Positions 26,526-36,498 of a stretch of 64,000 nt of DNA are shown piece after piece. Each line of letters starts with the position of its first letter. Position 1 is the first letter of the stretch. The notes beneath the pieces are model-generated. The model was not told the origin of the DNA, did not search any database, and saw nothing but the letters and a program-made list of their open reading frames with translations. The translations under genes were made by a program, and so were the position numbers. This DNA is from Clostridia bacterium (GTDB taxonomy: Bacteria; Bacillota; Clostridia; Christensenellales; UBA3700), in NCBI GenBank assembly GCA_029068165.1, contig JAIEDA010000011.1, positions 188,058 through 252,057 on the forward strand, read 5' to 3'.

Positions 26526-27463
26526 CTTCCCTAGGAGCGAAATTCATAAACGCGATTTTAAGACTGTATACTTACCCGTATCGTAAAAAACATAAATCCC
26601 TGTCGCGTTCTATAAAATTTAAAAATAAACCGTATTCGCCGCCAAAAGAATATAATTTTGAAGTAATACAAGTTTGCGGCGCGAATATAGAAATTTTGTC
26701 CCCGATCAAACCGAATAACCGTTTTGCTATTGCGCATTTCCACGGCGGCGGTCACACGCAGGCAATGAACGGAACGTATCGCAAAGTCGCCGAGCGGTTT
26801 TGTAAAATTTCAGGTTGCTCGGTATTTTCAATAGATTATAAAACGGGCAACGAACTTGTATACCCTTCCGTGCATAACGAATGTTTTTCCGCTTATATCG
26901 GATTGCTTAGCGAACGTTTGAAAAGTAAGCGTATAATTGCCGTAGGCGACAGCTTCGGCGCAAATTTAACGTTATCCACCTGCTTAAAACTACGCGATAG
27001 AAATATACCTTTGCCAAATGCGTTGATTTGTATTTCAAGTTATATCGATTTGGCGGCAACGGGCAATTCTTATAAAAAAAATTGCTACCGCGATCCGTTA
27101 TACGGTCTAACAAGAAAACTAAAATTCGAATATAATGAAAAATTTATAAGACGTATAACTCCATATTGCGGGCAAACGTCATATTACAATACGTTGTTAT
27201 CTCCAGCATACGCGGAATTTCAGGATTTCCCCGAAACGCTCATTCAATGCGGGGACTTGGAAACCTCGGAAAGCGACAGCGATACGCTTTACGAAAAGAT
27301 GCTCAACGCCGGCGTAAAAGTAAAATTAACGAAATATAACGGGATGTGGCACGACTTTCAATATCTTGCGCCCTTTCTAAAAGAAAGCAAAATGGCTTGG
27401 AAAGAAATTGAGCAATTTATCGATTCAGTAATGCGCAAAAACAAAGCGGCGCAAATCCAATAA
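26522..27463 (+). CDS. Alpha/beta hydrolase of the hormone-sensitive lipase group
   Basis: A 313-residue esterase. HFHGGGH gives the oxyanion-hole HGGG motif, GDSFGAN the nucleophile elbow, and a late WHDFQ carries the catalytic His. The GDSxG form and HGGG motif fit the acetyl-esterase/HSL family. It has no signal peptide. The start overlaps the upstream kinase gene, suggesting that the two act on one pathway. Substrate unknown. Confidence 0.82.
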   Translation: MTSLGAKFINAILRLYTYPYRKKHKSLSRSIKFKNKPYSPPKEYNFEVIQVCGANIEILSPIKPNNRFAIAHFHGGGHTQAMNGTYRKVAERFCKISGCSVFSIDYKTGNELVYPSVHNECFSAYIGLLSERLKSKRIIAVGDSFGANLTLSTCLKLRDRNIPLPNALICISSYIDLAATGNSYKKNCYRDPLYGLTRKLKFEYNEKFIRRITPYCGQTSYYNTLLSPAYAEFQDFPETLIQCGDLETSESDSDTLYEKMLNAGVKVKLTKYNGMWHDFQYLAPFLKESKMAWKEIEQFIDSVMRKNKAAQIQ

Positions 27464-27528
27464 GGGTTTACGCCGTTAAGTTATTTGTTATTTCTTATAT
27501 GAGGAGTTTTTGAGGAACTCCTCACGTT

Positions 27529-30500
27529 TTACTTTTTCTTGCTACTCGTCGTCTTCGTCGTAGACGTAGTCTTACTTGTTTTTGCCGTAGACTTTGTAGA
27601 AGTAGCTTTGCTTGCAGTTGACTTAGTTGTCGCGGTCTTGCTTGCGCTTGTCGCGGTTGACTTCGTCGCTGTCGGCTTTGATGCGGTTGCCTTGCCAGCG
27701 GTTGACGCCGTAGACTTCGTCGGCGCCGTCTTGCTTGCGCTTGTCGCGGTTGACTTCGTCGCCGTCGGCTTTGCTGCGGTAGACTTGCTAGCGGTTGACG
27801 CCGTAGATTTCGTCGGCGCCGTCTTGCTCGCGGTCGTTGCGGTCGACTTGGTAGCTGTCGGCTTTGACTGCTTTGCGACCGTGGACTTTGTCACTGCAGA
27901 AGATTTCGTTTGCGCTTTAGCGCCTACGGTTGCTACAGCTTTTTGCTCTTTCTTTTTCTTCATAACGAACCATATTACCAAAGCGGCAACTGCAACTACC
28001 ACTACTGCAACGCAACAGCCTATTATAATGCCTGCAACGTTATTGCTCGCATTTCCGCCGAAAGACTCAGTCAACTCGCCGTTGAAAGATATTGACATAC
28101 CTTTTCTTGCATAATCATTGGCGATTTCCTGCGACATAAACCTGACTTCGAGCATATTGCTAGACTCAAGCTCGGATTTGGAAAGAGTAAGTTTGCCGTC
28201 GCTGTATTTTTTAGCGTCAACAATTTTTCCATTGAGAAGCACGCAAGCGGTAGTATAACCTTTGTCGGGAGTGATATTGTAGACGATAGTGTCGCTCACC
28301 TGACTGATGCCGCTAGCGCTCTTGCCGTCGGACGTGATTTTTCCGCCCGTACCGCCGTTGACGTATGCATATACGTTAGCAGTAGCGCTTTCAGTAACGG
28401 CAACGCTAGTATTTTTAATTTGCACGATAGTGAACGGACTAAAGCTCGTAACCCTCGCGATAAGACCGTACTGAGTGATAATCAAAGGAATTTCTTCTAC
28501 GCCTATAATATTACCCTTGTCGTCGTGCTTATAGTGATATATTTTGTAAGTCGTATCCTTATCGTCGGGGTCATAGCCTTCGGGGAAGCCGAATGAAACT
28601 TGCATATAAGAGCCGTTGGGAACAGTTTGTACGCAACCGCAAAGTTGCAAATCTATCTCGTAAGAAGACGAAGTCACGATATCGCTGTCGACAATGCCCG
28701 TTTCTTCCTTGAGAGTGTCGACCATATCTTGTTCTTCTTCTCCTGACTTTTTGCTTGCTACGAGCAAGAGTTGCGAGCGTTGACTTTCAGCGAAATAATT
28801 GCCGTTTTCGTCCTTGAAGTCGGTGATAGACACGTCGGTGTTGTCTATTAGACTGGGCGCGCCGTACATAAGCATATAAAGCCTGCCGTCGTTGAACACT
28901 TTACTGCATACTACCGTCTTTCCCTGGAAAGAATATGTTACAGGGTTTGGCACTTTCTTAGAAATTGCGCCGACAAGACCCTTCGGCGTAAAATAATAGA
29001 ACGCGCCGACGTGGATATACATTTGGCTGGGCGTAAGAGTAAAGGTTATGGTCTTATCGCCGTCCCAAGCAAAGTTTTCAATCTTAGTGTATTGATTGAT
29101 AGTACTGTTTCCGAGCGAAGCTTCCAAATCCATACCGATAGTATCGACCGTAAAACCTGCGTCAAGTTCCAACTTTTCGTCGTAAACAAGTTCAACTTCA
29201 TAAGTTTGGTTATATTTCAATCTTCCCGTATTAGACGGAGTTATCGACAATGCGCTGGGGGCAGGATTGTACGAGTCAAAGCCTTCATTACGATAAGGCG
29301 AAGACTCCTTGCATACGAAATGCTCTTCAGTGAGATTTTCGGGATTATACATAACAATGGCGTCGCCCGTAGGACTAATAATTCCAAGACTGTTTCCGTC
29401 TATGTCCGGAGCATAGTCAAACAAAGCAAATTTGACGTGTTCCACGCCCGCGCTTAATTGCATTTTCGTTTCAGTATCAGTTATAGTGTAGTATTCAGTT
29501 CCCAGCGCTTCGTTAACGGCAACAATATTCGTCCATTCAGTCCAAACTATTTTGTTGTTTCCATAGTCGCGTCGGGAGAAACTATATGCGAGATATTTGC
29601 CTTCCTCTTGCAGGACGCGCGCGCCCTTACCTTTGTAAGAAACGGATATTTCCAAAATTGTACCCATATTGTCGGTTTGGGTATACGAACCTACGACAGC
29701 CATTCCGTTTTTGTCCTCGTCGGAACCGTAGTTGTAAGGCTTGAGTGCGGGATAGCGCAACTCGTAACCCGATGAAGATACTACTCCGTCCTCGACGTGG
29801 TCTTCAACCATAGCGTCATTTCCCAACAACATATAAGGATTGCCCGTATTCGACGCATTGTAAGTTACGTCAACGGCGTACCACATACCTTCCACTTGCA
29901 CGTAGTTCCACATGTGCGGATTCATTTTTTCGTGGTCGCCCGCATAGCCCTGTACGCATACGCAAGGTATGCCGAGCCTGTCCATAACCGCTTTAAAGCT
30001 CTTTGCGTAGCCTTCGCAAACCGACTCCTTGTTTACCAACGCGCCGTACGAGGTGTAAATATAGTCGGCTTTGGGCGTATCGACGTTCCTACCGTCCTTA
30101 ACTTCAATACCGAAGCCGTAAGTATTGTTTTTGCAAATATAATCGTTGACGTACTCGATCTTTTCAACAACGCTATCTAATTTGTTCGCCTCGGCAACGA
30201 TTGACGAGATTTTGTTCTCATATTCATCAATAGCCTTGTTGACTTTGGATTTGCTGTTGATGCTAGAACCTGTGTACAAAGACACTACTCTGCTCGAATC
30301 GAGATAAGCGACGTACTTTCCTTTCTGCATACCTGCGGTGATAGAAGTCGAGAAAACGTCTATATAGAACAAATCGGGATGATCCATATAAAACGCGTCG
30401 CGTCCGATGCCGTAAGACTTGGCGAGTCTATTGTTGTCGCCACCGTTGACGTAAGCCTTGACTTCGTCTTCGGTCGCAACTCCGTTGGCAATCAAATCGT

Positions 30501-30735
30501 ATTGAAGTTTGCCGTCTTTGAATTCGCCGTTTGCGTAAAGAGTTTCAAACGCTTTATAGAATCTCTCCGCAATCGGGTCGTTTGTAATTTGATTATAAAA
30601 ATAATTATAGGTATTGTCCGTATTTGTATCAGCCAAAGCGCCTTCGACGTATACAAAACACGATGCGACAAGCAGTAAAACCGCTATGACTACAAGCGTC
30701 GCCAAAATACCCGTTCGCTTTTTTAAAGATATCAT
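27529..30735 (-). CDS. Large surface protein with transglutaminase-like domain and Lys/Thr/Ala-rich repetitive tail
   Basis: A 1068-residue exported protein. A signal peptide (1-35) is followed by a transglutaminase-like region with triad Cys240 (KESVCEGYAK), His274 (NPHMWNY) and Asp289 (YAVDVTYN), the layout of cysteine-protease or amide-crosslinking enzymes. Beta-rich repeats occupy residues 330-890. A transmembrane helix near 895-915 ends in KKKK, so the last 140 residues should be cytosolic. They consist of Lys, Thr, Ala and Ser with three exact 31-residue repeats, giving a histone-H1-like composition. GGAGG precedes the ATG. Envelope role inferred. Confidence 0.85.
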   Translation of the reverse strand: MISLKKRTGILATLVVIAVLLLVASCFVYVEGALADTNTDNTYNYFYNQITNDPIAERFYKAFETLYANGEFKDGKLQYDLIANGVATEDEVKAYVNGGDNNRLAKSYGIGRDAFYMDHPDLFYIDVFSTSITAGMQKGKYVAYLDSSRVVSLYTGSSINSKSKVNKAIDEYENKISSIVAEANKLDSVVEKIEYVNDYICKNNTYGFGIEVKDGRNVDTPKADYIYTSYGALVNKESVCEGYAKSFKAVMDRLGIPCVCVQGYAGDHEKMNPHMWNYVQVEGMWYAVDVTYNASNTGNPYMLLGNDAMVEDHVEDGVVSSSGYELRYPALKPYNYGSDEDKNGMAVVGSYTQTDNMGTILEISVSYKGKGARVLQEEGKYLAYSFSRRDYGNNKIVWTEWTNIVAVNEALGTEYYTITDTETKMQLSAGVEHVKFALFDYAPDIDGNSLGIISPTGDAIVMYNPENLTEEHFVCKESSPYRNEGFDSYNPAPSALSITPSNTGRLKYNQTYEVELVYDEKLELDAGFTVDTIGMDLEASLGNSTINQYTKIENFAWDGDKTITFTLTPSQMYIHVGAFYYFTPKGLVGAISKKVPNPVTYSFQGKTVVCSKVFNDGRLYMLMYGAPSLIDNTDVSITDFKDENGNYFAESQRSQLLLVASKKSGEEEQDMVDTLKEETGIVDSDIVTSSSYEIDLQLCGCVQTVPNGSYMQVSFGFPEGYDPDDKDTTYKIYHYKHDDKGNIIGVEEIPLIITQYGLIARVTSFSPFTIVQIKNTSVAVTESATANVYAYVNGGTGGKITSDGKSASGISQVSDTIVYNITPDKGYTTACVLLNGKIVDAKKYSDGKLTLSKSELESSNMLEVRFMSQEIANDYARKGMSISFNGELTESFGGNASNNVAGIIIGCCVAVVVVAVAALVIWFVMKKKKEQKAVATVGAKAQTKSSAVTKSTVAKQSKPTATKSTATTASKTAPTKSTASTASKSTAAKPTATKSTATSASKTAPTKSTASTAGKATASKPTATKSTATSASKTATTKSTASKATSTKSTAKTSKTTSTTKTTSSKKK
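27656..27935. repeat. 93-bp tandem repeats encoding the basic tail
   Basis: GTTGACTTCGTCGC-type units begin at 27656, 27749 and 27842, an exact 93-bp period (31 codons). Neighbouring sequence to the right is related but degenerate. The repeats are in frame with the protein encoded on the reverse strand. Confidence 0.8.
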
Positions 30736-30896
30736 AAAACCTCCTATTTGCGTTATTTTTTCATTATTATACTTAATTCGATAAAATTATGCAAGTTTTT
30801 ACAGCTAAATTGCTAAGCAATTAATACGCAAGCGTAGCATTATCCGCGCAATATTCGGCTTTTCTATGCAAGTCATTACAGTACGGAATAAACGAC

Positions 30897-30925
30897 AAAG
30901 GAACGCAAGTAAATTGCGTTCCTTT
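30897..30925 (-). terminator. Hairpin downstream of asnB
   Basis: AAAGGAACGCAA and TTGCGTTCCTTT form a perfect 12-bp stem with a 5-base loop about 43 bases past the asnB stop. The T-run lies inside the stem edge only on the reverse strand, so it is a likely but not ideal terminator. The remaining 30736-30896 holds nothing seen. Confidence 0.6.
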
Positions 30926-30967
30926 AAAATTTTAATTCAAGATGTCGAATATCAAAATCCGTCAATC

Positions 30968-32548
30968 TCACTTCCCCGAGTCGCCGTAGTTTGAAAGTAC
31001 TCTCGCCGACGGGTCGTCCACGTCGCAACCTTTCCAAGACTTGTTGGGCATCCAAAAATCTTTGACCATACCTGCCATTTGGGGGTAGTATTTTTCAAAG
31101 ATTTCGCGGTACATAAGGCTCTCTTTGGTGAAAGGCTGAGCGTGGTAGGCATACTTTTTGCGCTTGGTTTCGTACTCCTCGTCGCTATAGAGCTGTTCAG
31201 CGTACTCTTTGAGGTAGTCAACCATAGAATGACCTACTGCGTCGGAAAAAGCGGCTTTTTCGCGGTACAGTATGGACTGAGGCAAATAATCGCCCTCAAA
31301 CGCTCTTCTCAGTAAGTACTTGCCTTTGCCGTAAGTGTTGAGTTTCTTCGACGGGTCAATAGACATTACGTAGCGAACGAAATCAAGATCTCCAAAAGGC
31401 ACTCGCGCCTCTAAAGCGTTGGAAGAAATGCACCTGTCCGCTCTTAGCACGTCGTACATATAAATTTCGCTTATCCTCTTGACGGCTTCCTTTTGGAACT
31501 CTTCCGCCGACGGCGCGAAGTCGGTATACTTATATCCGAAAAGCTCGTCGCTAATCTCGCCTGTGAGCAAAACTCTTACGTTGGTACGCTCGTGTATCGC
31601 CTTGCATATCAAATACATTCCAATGCTTGCGCGAATAGTGGTAATATCGTACGTTTCCAACACTTGTATAACCTTTTCCACGCTTGAGAGTACGTCCTGT
31701 TTGGTAATGATTATCTCGCTGTGATCGCTGCCGATATAGTCGGCTACTTCTTTGGCGTATTTGAGGTCGATAGCGTCCTCGCTCATACCGATAGCGAAAG
31801 TTCGGATAGGCTTTTTGGCAAGCCTTTGCCCTACCGCGCATACCAACGAACTGTCCAATCCGCCCGATAGCAAAAAGCCGAGCGGCGCGTCGGAATCAAG
31901 ACGTTTTTCTATGCCTTTGACGAGCTTGTCGCGAATGTTTTTGCAAATTACGTCCAAACCGTCGTCGACAAACTTCTCTACTTTGGTCACGTCGCAATAC
32001 TGAACGAATTTGCCGTCTATATAGTAATGTCCGGGTGGGAACGGCATAATCCTTTCGCAAATAGGAGTTAAGTTTTTGGCTTCGCTCGCAAACGCTATCT
32101 TCCCGCTCTTACTATATCCGTAAAACAGCGGTCTAATGCCTATTGGATCTCTAGCCGCAATTAGTTTATCCTTCTTGGAATCGTAAATAATAAGCGCAAA
32201 TTCGCTGTCTAAATGCTCAAATATTTTAAGCCCGAGTTCCCTATACAAGGGAAGAATAATCTCGCAATCGCTATCTGACTTGAAAGTATATTTTGCCTTT
32301 AATTTTTCTTTGATAGGTCTAAAACAATAGATTTCGCCGTTGCAAACCAACCAATCTCCGTCAAGCGAGAAAGGTTGCATTCCCTCTTCGGTCAAACCCA
32401 TAATTGCCAGTCTATGGAAGCCCAAGATACCGCTTTTGGTTTCTACAACTTTCGTATCGTCGGGACCTCTCATCACCGTTGCGTCGAGAGCTTTTCTGAA
32501 CTCCTCGACAGTTATATCCTTGCCGTCATAACCCATAATTGAACACAT
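30968..32548 (-). CDS. asnB: Asparagine synthetase (glutamine-hydrolysing)
   Basis: A 526-residue enzyme that makes asparagine from aspartate, ATP and glutamine. Cleavage after Met exposes the nucleophile Cys2 (MCSIMGYDGKD). The glutaminase domain occupies residues 2-190 with RGPDD and ASEAKNL; the synthetase domain carries the PP-loop LLSGGLDSSLV. I chose the ATG at 32548, preceded by GGAGG, because it places Cys at position 2; the longer frame to 32665 runs back into the T-box leader. Expression is controlled by that leader. Confidence 0.95.
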   Translation of the reverse strand: MCSIMGYDGKDITVEEFRKALDATVMRGPDDTKVVETKSGILGFHRLAIMGLTEEGMQPFSLDGDWLVCNGEIYCFRPIKEKLKAKYTFKSDSDCEIILPLYRELGLKIFEHLDSEFALIIYDSKKDKLIAARDPIGIRPLFYGYSKSGKIAFASEAKNLTPICERIMPFPPGHYYIDGKFVQYCDVTKVEKFVDDGLDVICKNIRDKLVKGIEKRLDSDAPLGFLLSGGLDSSLVCAVGQRLAKKPIRTFAIGMSEDAIDLKYAKEVADYIGSDHSEIIITKQDVLSSVEKVIQVLETYDITTIRASIGMYLICKAIHERTNVRVLLTGEISDELFGYKYTDFAPSAEEFQKEAVKRISEIYMYDVLRADRCISSNALEARVPFGDLDFVRYVMSIDPSKKLNTYGKGKYLLRRAFEGDYLPQSILYREKAAFSDAVGHSMVDYLKEYAEQLYSDEEYETKRKKYAYHAQPFTKESLMYREIFEKYYPQMAGMVKDFWMPNKSWKGCDVDDPSARVLSNYGDSGK

Positions 32549-32825
32549 AGTGAACCTCCGTAAAAAAAATACAGCATTGATCCTTATTTTAGGACGAATG
32601 CTGTTATCCGCGGTGCCACCTAACTTGTCGATACGGGTATATCGACCGCTTTTACTCTCAACCAAGAGTTTCGGCTGTAACGGGCCTCCCCGTCTTCCCT
32701 ACTCTCTCAACGATTTCAGGTCGCGCTCATGAGTGTTATTCATAACAGGTTGCGATCGAGTTCTCACTATCCCCGAATCACTGCGCGCAATGGACTGCTA
32801 CTACTTCTCTCAATCTTCGTTTTAC
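32549..32825 (-). promoter_or_regulatory. T-box leader controlling asnB
   Basis: A tRNA-sensing leader RNA. The conserved T-box sequence GGTGGCACCGCG reads on the reverse strand at 32609-32620. It is followed by a terminator stem (ACAGCATT/AATGCTGT, 32571-32604) and eight Ts. Uncharged tRNA-Asn should favour the antiterminator. A candidate specifier codon AAC lies at 32735-32737 in GAATAACACT; the fold was not computed. Confidence 0.9.
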
Positions 32826-32831
32826 ACTTTG

Positions 32832-32860
32832 ATTATATGTCTGCAAAAGGACTATGTCAA
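32832..32860 (-). promoter_or_regulatory. Consensus promoter of the asnB T-box transcript
   Basis: TTGACA and TATAAT are separated by exactly 17 bp on the reverse strand (-35 at 32855-32860, -10 at 32832-32837). Transcription should begin near 32825. Confidence 0.85.
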
Positions 32861-32959
32861 CGATTTTACGAAAAATTCGGCTATTGAAATTAATTATACG
32901 CGCTATAAAAACTACTAATAAATGTATTTTTACTTGTCGACGATTTACATATTTTAAGC

Positions 32960-33032
32960 AACCATCCGAGTCCGCAAACGCGGTAATTCTAATAAGATTA
33001 ATACCGCGGATTTAATAATCATCGGATTGGTT
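32960..33032. other. Long imperfect palindrome of unknown role
   Basis: An outer pair (AACC-ATCCGA with ATCGGATTGGTT) and an inner pair (CGCGGTA with TACCGCG) give a stem-loop of about 73 bases in the gap upstream of asnB and past ftsH. It may be a small RNA, a mobile remnant or part of ftsH 3' processing. Confidence 0.4.
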
Positions 33033-33040
33033 TGTCAATA

Positions 33041-33070
33041 AAAACGCCCCCGAAAAATCGGGGGCGTTTT
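33041..33070 (-). terminator. Terminator of ftsH
   Basis: AAAACGCCCCCG and CGGGGGCGTTTT form a 12-bp stem with T-rich flanks on both strands, about 50 bases past the ftsH stop. Confidence 0.88.
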
Positions 33071-33117
33071 GTTCTTTTTCTTCGTTTAGCAACTCTCATC
33101 GCCTTTCGGCTTGACAG

Positions 33118-35175
33118 TTATTTATCGCTATCGCCGTCGCCGTCTTGAGGCTGTTGAACCTGCTCAGTTTGTTGTTGAGGAGCGGGTTGCTCTTGCTGAG
33201 GCTCTACGGGTTTGTTTTCAGGAACGATATTTATCGTCGGTCCGTTTTTATAGCTCTCTTTCTTGGCTTGTTTTTCATCGATATAAGCGATAACTTCTTC
33301 AGCAGTCTTACCGTCGAAAAGCATATTCACTTCTTCGGTATAAATGGTTTCTTTCTCAAACAAGACTTTGACCATATTGTCCATTATCAAACGATTGGCT
33401 TGCAAAATCTCCAACGCCTTTTTATAACAAGTATCCAGTATAGTCTTGATTTCGTTGTCTATAACTCCGCCAAGCTCGTCGCTGTAGGAGTGCGTAGTGC
33501 CGTAATCTCTTCCCAAGAATACTTCCTTGTCGCCGCCGAGATACATATTGCCTATTGCTTTAGACATACCCCATTGCGTAACCATCTTTTTAGCGATATT
33601 GCTTGCTCTTTCGATATCGTTGGAAGCGCCGGTCGAAATGTCCTTTATGACGATTTCTTCAGCCGCTCTTCCGCCGAGCATCATAGTGATCATATCGATA
33701 AGCTTATTCCTGGTGATATGGCTGTCGTCGTTTTCGGGACGGGTAAGCGTATAACCTGCCGCCATACCTCTCGGAATTATGCTGACCTCTTGCACGTCGT
33801 CGCAATTTTCTAAAAGCTTGCCGATAATTGCGTGACCCGACTCGTGGTAAGCGGTAATTCTCTTGTCGCTGTCAGTGACAATTCTACTCTTCTTTTGCGG
33901 ACCTGCGATAACTTTGTTTATACCCTCAAGTATATCTTCCATTATAATAACTTTACGGTTGGCTCTTGCCGCTAAGATTGCCGATTCGTTGAGAAGATTT
34001 TCAAGATCCGCGCCGCTGAAGCCGCTCGTCATTCTCGCCAAGGTCTTGAACGATACGTCGTCGGCAAGTTTCTTGTTTCTTGCGTGAACGCGAAGAATTT
34101 CCTCTCTTCCCTTTACGTCGGGAACGTTGACGTAAATTTGTCTATCGAAACGACCCGGTCTTAGCAATGCGGGATCGAGTATATCCGCCCTGTTGGTAGC
34201 CGCCATAATTATTATGCCGTCGTTCTTTTCAAAGCCGTCCATTTGTACGAGAAGCTGATTTAGCGTTTGCTCTCTCTCGTCGTGTCCGCCGCCTAGACCC
34301 GAACCTCTTTGACGACCGACCGCGTCTATTTCGTCAATAAAGATTATACAAGGCATATTCTTTTTAGCCTGATTAAACAAATCTCTTACTCTCGCCGCGC
34401 CCGTACCTACGAACATTTCTACGAAGTCGCTGCCGCTTATCGAGAAGAACGGCACGTTGGACTCGCCCGCAACGGCTTTGGCAAATAAAGTCTTACCCGT
34501 ACCCGGAGGACCTACGAGCAGTACGCCCTTAGGGATTCTCGCGCCGAGTTGCAAAAACTTGTCGGGGTCTTTGAGAAATTCGACTATTTCTTGAAGTTCT
34601 TCCTTTTCCTCTTCCGCGCCCGCAACGTCGGTGAAGCGTACGTTGACATTCATATTAAGTCTTGCCTTTGTCTTGCCGAAGTCAAGCGCCTGACGGTTTG
34701 CGCCCGCGTTTTGCCTGAATATGATAAACACTACTACCGCGCAAAGAATAAGCGCGAGTATCGGGAAGATAAGCGAGCTGATATTAACGCCCGAGTTGGG
34801 GTCGTTGAATACGTACTGCGGGACTACCATTCCCTCTTCCGTTCTCAAACTTTCAAGATAGTCCTTGAAATTCGTGCGGTAATCTATAGTCGCGAAATAA
34901 TTTGCTTTTTTAGTAGGATTCTTATAGAAAGCCTCGATTTCTTTTTGAGTAGGTTCGCCGACTAAGGCGTATACTTTATAGGATTCGATATACAACGCTT
35001 TGACGCTGCCGTTTTCAATTCTTTGCACCATACCCTGAGCGTCGCCGTCTATATCGTTGCTGTAGGATATCTCGGTAGGCTTTACGCTGAAAAACATAAA
35101 GTACACAAGCGCGATAATTATTATCACGCTCAAAGCAAGCACCAGATACCTTACTATCATTGCTTTTTTGTTCAC
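33118..35175 (-). CDS. ftsH: ATP-dependent zinc metalloprotease FtsH
   Basis: A 685-residue membrane protease that degrades misfolded and short-lived membrane and cytosolic proteins as a hexamer. Two N-terminal transmembrane segments (about 10-30 and 135-153) flank a small extracytoplasmic domain. The AAA module has Walker A GPPGTGKT at 222-229, Walker [14 protein letters not shown] and the arginine finger region; the zinc site is HESGH near residue 448. The C-terminus is a Gln/Pro/Asp-rich tail. I chose GTG at 35175, four bases after GGAGGG; a TTG four codons upstream lies inside that ribosome site. Confidence 0.95.
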   Translation of the reverse strand: MNKKAMIVRYLVLALSVIIIIALVYFMFFSVKPTEISYSNDIDGDAQGMVQRIENGSVKALYIESYKVYALVGEPTQKEIEAFYKNPTKKANYFATIDYRTNFKDYLESLRTEEGMVVPQYVFNDPNSGVNISSLIFPILALILCAVVVFIIFRQNAGANRQALDFGKTKARLNMNVNVRFTDVAGAEEEKEELQEIVEFLKDPDKFLQLGARIPKGVLLVGPPGTGKTLFAKAVAGESNVPFFSISGSDFVEMFVGTGAARVRDLFNQAKKNMPCIIFIDEIDAVGRQRGSGLGGGHDEREQTLNQLLVQMDGFEKNDGIIIMAATNRADILDPALLRPGRFDRQIYVNVPDVKGREEILRVHARNKKLADDVSFKTLARMTSGFSGADLENLLNESAILAARANRKVIIMEDILEGINKVIAGPQKKSRIVTDSDKRITAYHESGHAIIGKLLENCDDVQEVSIIPRGMAAGYTLTRPENDDSHITRNKLIDMITMMLGGRAAEEIVIKDISTGASNDIERASNIAKKMVTQWGMSKAIGNMYLGGDKEVFLGRDYGTTHSYSDELGGVIDNEIKTILDTCYKKALEILQANRLIMDNMVKVLFEKETIYTEEVNMLFDGKTAEEVIAYIDEKQAKKESYKNGPTINIVPENKPVEPQQEQPAPQQQTEQVQQPQDGDGDSDK

Positions 35176-35317
35176 TTTTCCCTCCAAACGGTCATTCGCC
35201 GATAACTATTATATTGATAGTTTGCTTTCATTATTATAACTTATTACGAAAGAAATAGTCAATTATACTAAATATAACTTTTGTAAAGATTTGGTTAACG
35301 GTCGGCAAAAGCAAGTT

Positions 35318-35764
35318 TTAGGCGAGAGAAAGCATATAGCCGTTGGCAAATTCCACGACTTTATCTACCAAAGTATCTATAAATTTTACGTCGCGATTTT
35401 TAAGCTCCAACATTCTATCCCCGTCGGCGTCGCCAACGACCGCGAGAATACCCACGTCGCCTACTCTCTCTTTGCCTCGATTGAATGCTCCGCCGGGTTT
35501 TATGCCGTTTTTCGTGACTTTTATACTGCCGATATCCGTACTTTTTCCAAGCGCGGAATCTATTACTACGACGAGATCGCTCGCGTGGCGAGTCTTGATC
35601 ATTTTGATATAGTCGTCCACGTTGATAGCGGTGACTTGCCTGAGCGTATTCCCGTATACGTACGCGTCGACGCCCCTTTGTCTAAGCCTGTCGCCCACTT
35701 TAGGACCTACGCTGTCGCCTATGATTTTAGTTGTTCCTATACATAAAAATACCAAGTTTTTCAT
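35318..35764 (-). CDS. yyaC: YyaC-family sporulation-associated protein
   Basis: A 148-residue protein with the DUF1256/YyaC pattern: LCIGTTKIIGDSVGPKVGD at the start and VVVIDSALGKSTDIGSI then GGAFNRGKERVGDVGIL. YyaC resembles a germination-protease fold and is found in spore formers, but its exact role is unclear. It is a useful lineage marker here. No ribosome site is obvious before the ATG. It diverges from cvpA. The 142-base gap to ftsH shows nothing else. Confidence 0.8.
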   Translation of the reverse strand: MKNLVFLCIGTTKIIGDSVGPKVGDRLRQRGVDAYVYGNTLRQVTAINVDDYIKMIKTRHASDLVVVIDSALGKSTDIGSIKVTKNGIKPGGAFNRGKERVGDVGILAVVGDADGDRMLELKNRDVKFIDTLVDKVVEFANGYMLSLA

Positions 35765-35826
35765 AATCGTAATTTTTGACGGGAAATTTTACTTTATACT
35801 ATATCGATAAATTTTGACAAAATAAC

Positions 35827-35855
35827 TTGACAATCAATACTACGCAATGTATAGT
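35827..35855 (+). promoter_or_regulatory. Promoter of cvpA
   Basis: TTGACA (35827-35832), 17 bp, TATAGT (35850-35855), with AAGAGG before the ATG at 35891. Confidence 0.8.
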
Positions 35856-35890
35856 ATTAGAGAATGACGGGAACAATTTAAGAGGTTACT

Positions 35891-36490
35891 ATGTCTTATA
35901 TTACGATAATATCGCTAGTGGTTTTGGTAATATGCCTTATAACGGGCATAATAAGAGGGTTTGTGCGCGCGTTGCTTAGACTTATATCGGCAATAGCTAC
36001 TTGCGTACTCACGCTCACGCTTACCCCGTATCTTGCAAAGGCGATGTATACCTCTTCGTTTGCGCAAGGCAAGTCCATACCTGCCGCCGTCTATTCGGGA
36101 TTGAGCGCGATTATAATACTCGTAGGCTGCTCGCTGGTGTTTGGACTAATTACGTTTATAGTACACAAGTCCGTTTCAAAATCTCCGCTTAGCGGCGCAA
36201 ACAGGTTTTTGGGCGCGCTGCTCTATTTGTTGATAGGTTTTGCTGTATTGATACTCGTGGGATACGTGATAAACATTTTCTCGGATTTGTCTTTTATGCA
36301 ACCCGTAGTCAACGACGCGCAAAAAGACCCGTTCTCGAATTGGCTGATCACCAACAACCTGTTCAATAAATTTATGGAAGCGGTCGCAAAAGAAGGCGGA
36401 GTCTTCCAAGACTTCCTCAACGGCTTCAAGTCGCTTCCGTCGGGCGATATGTCGTCGGGCGACGCTATTACTAGCGGAGCGATAGAATAA
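35891..36490 (+). CDS. cvpA: CvpA-family membrane protein
   Basis: A 199-residue protein with four hydrophobic segments and the CvpA pattern: an IITGIIRGFVRALLRLIS-type start, two central helices and a closing loop. CvpA proteins were named for colicin V production, but they occur widely and contribute to envelope integrity; the mechanism is unknown. AAGAGG precedes the ATG. It lies alone, divergent from yyaC. Confidence 0.82.
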   Translation: MSYITIISLVVLVICLITGIIRGFVRALLRLISAIATCVLTLTLTPYLAKAMYTSSFAQGKSIPAAVYSGLSAIIILVGCSLVFGLITFIVHKSVSKSPLSGANRFLGALLYLLIGFAVLILVGYVINIFSDLSFMQPVVNDAQKDPFSNWLITNNLFNKFMEAVAKEGGVFQDFLNGFKSLPSGDMSSGDAITSGAIE

Positions 36491-36498
36491 GGCTAATT

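Noticed and set aside
27600..27935. CRISPR-like periodic repeats
   Set aside because: The 93-bp units are coding, in frame and without unique spacers; they encode the basic protein tail.
32549..32665. N-terminal extension of asnB
   Set aside because: It lies inside the T-box terminator; the real enzyme needs Cys at position 2, given by the ATG at 32548.
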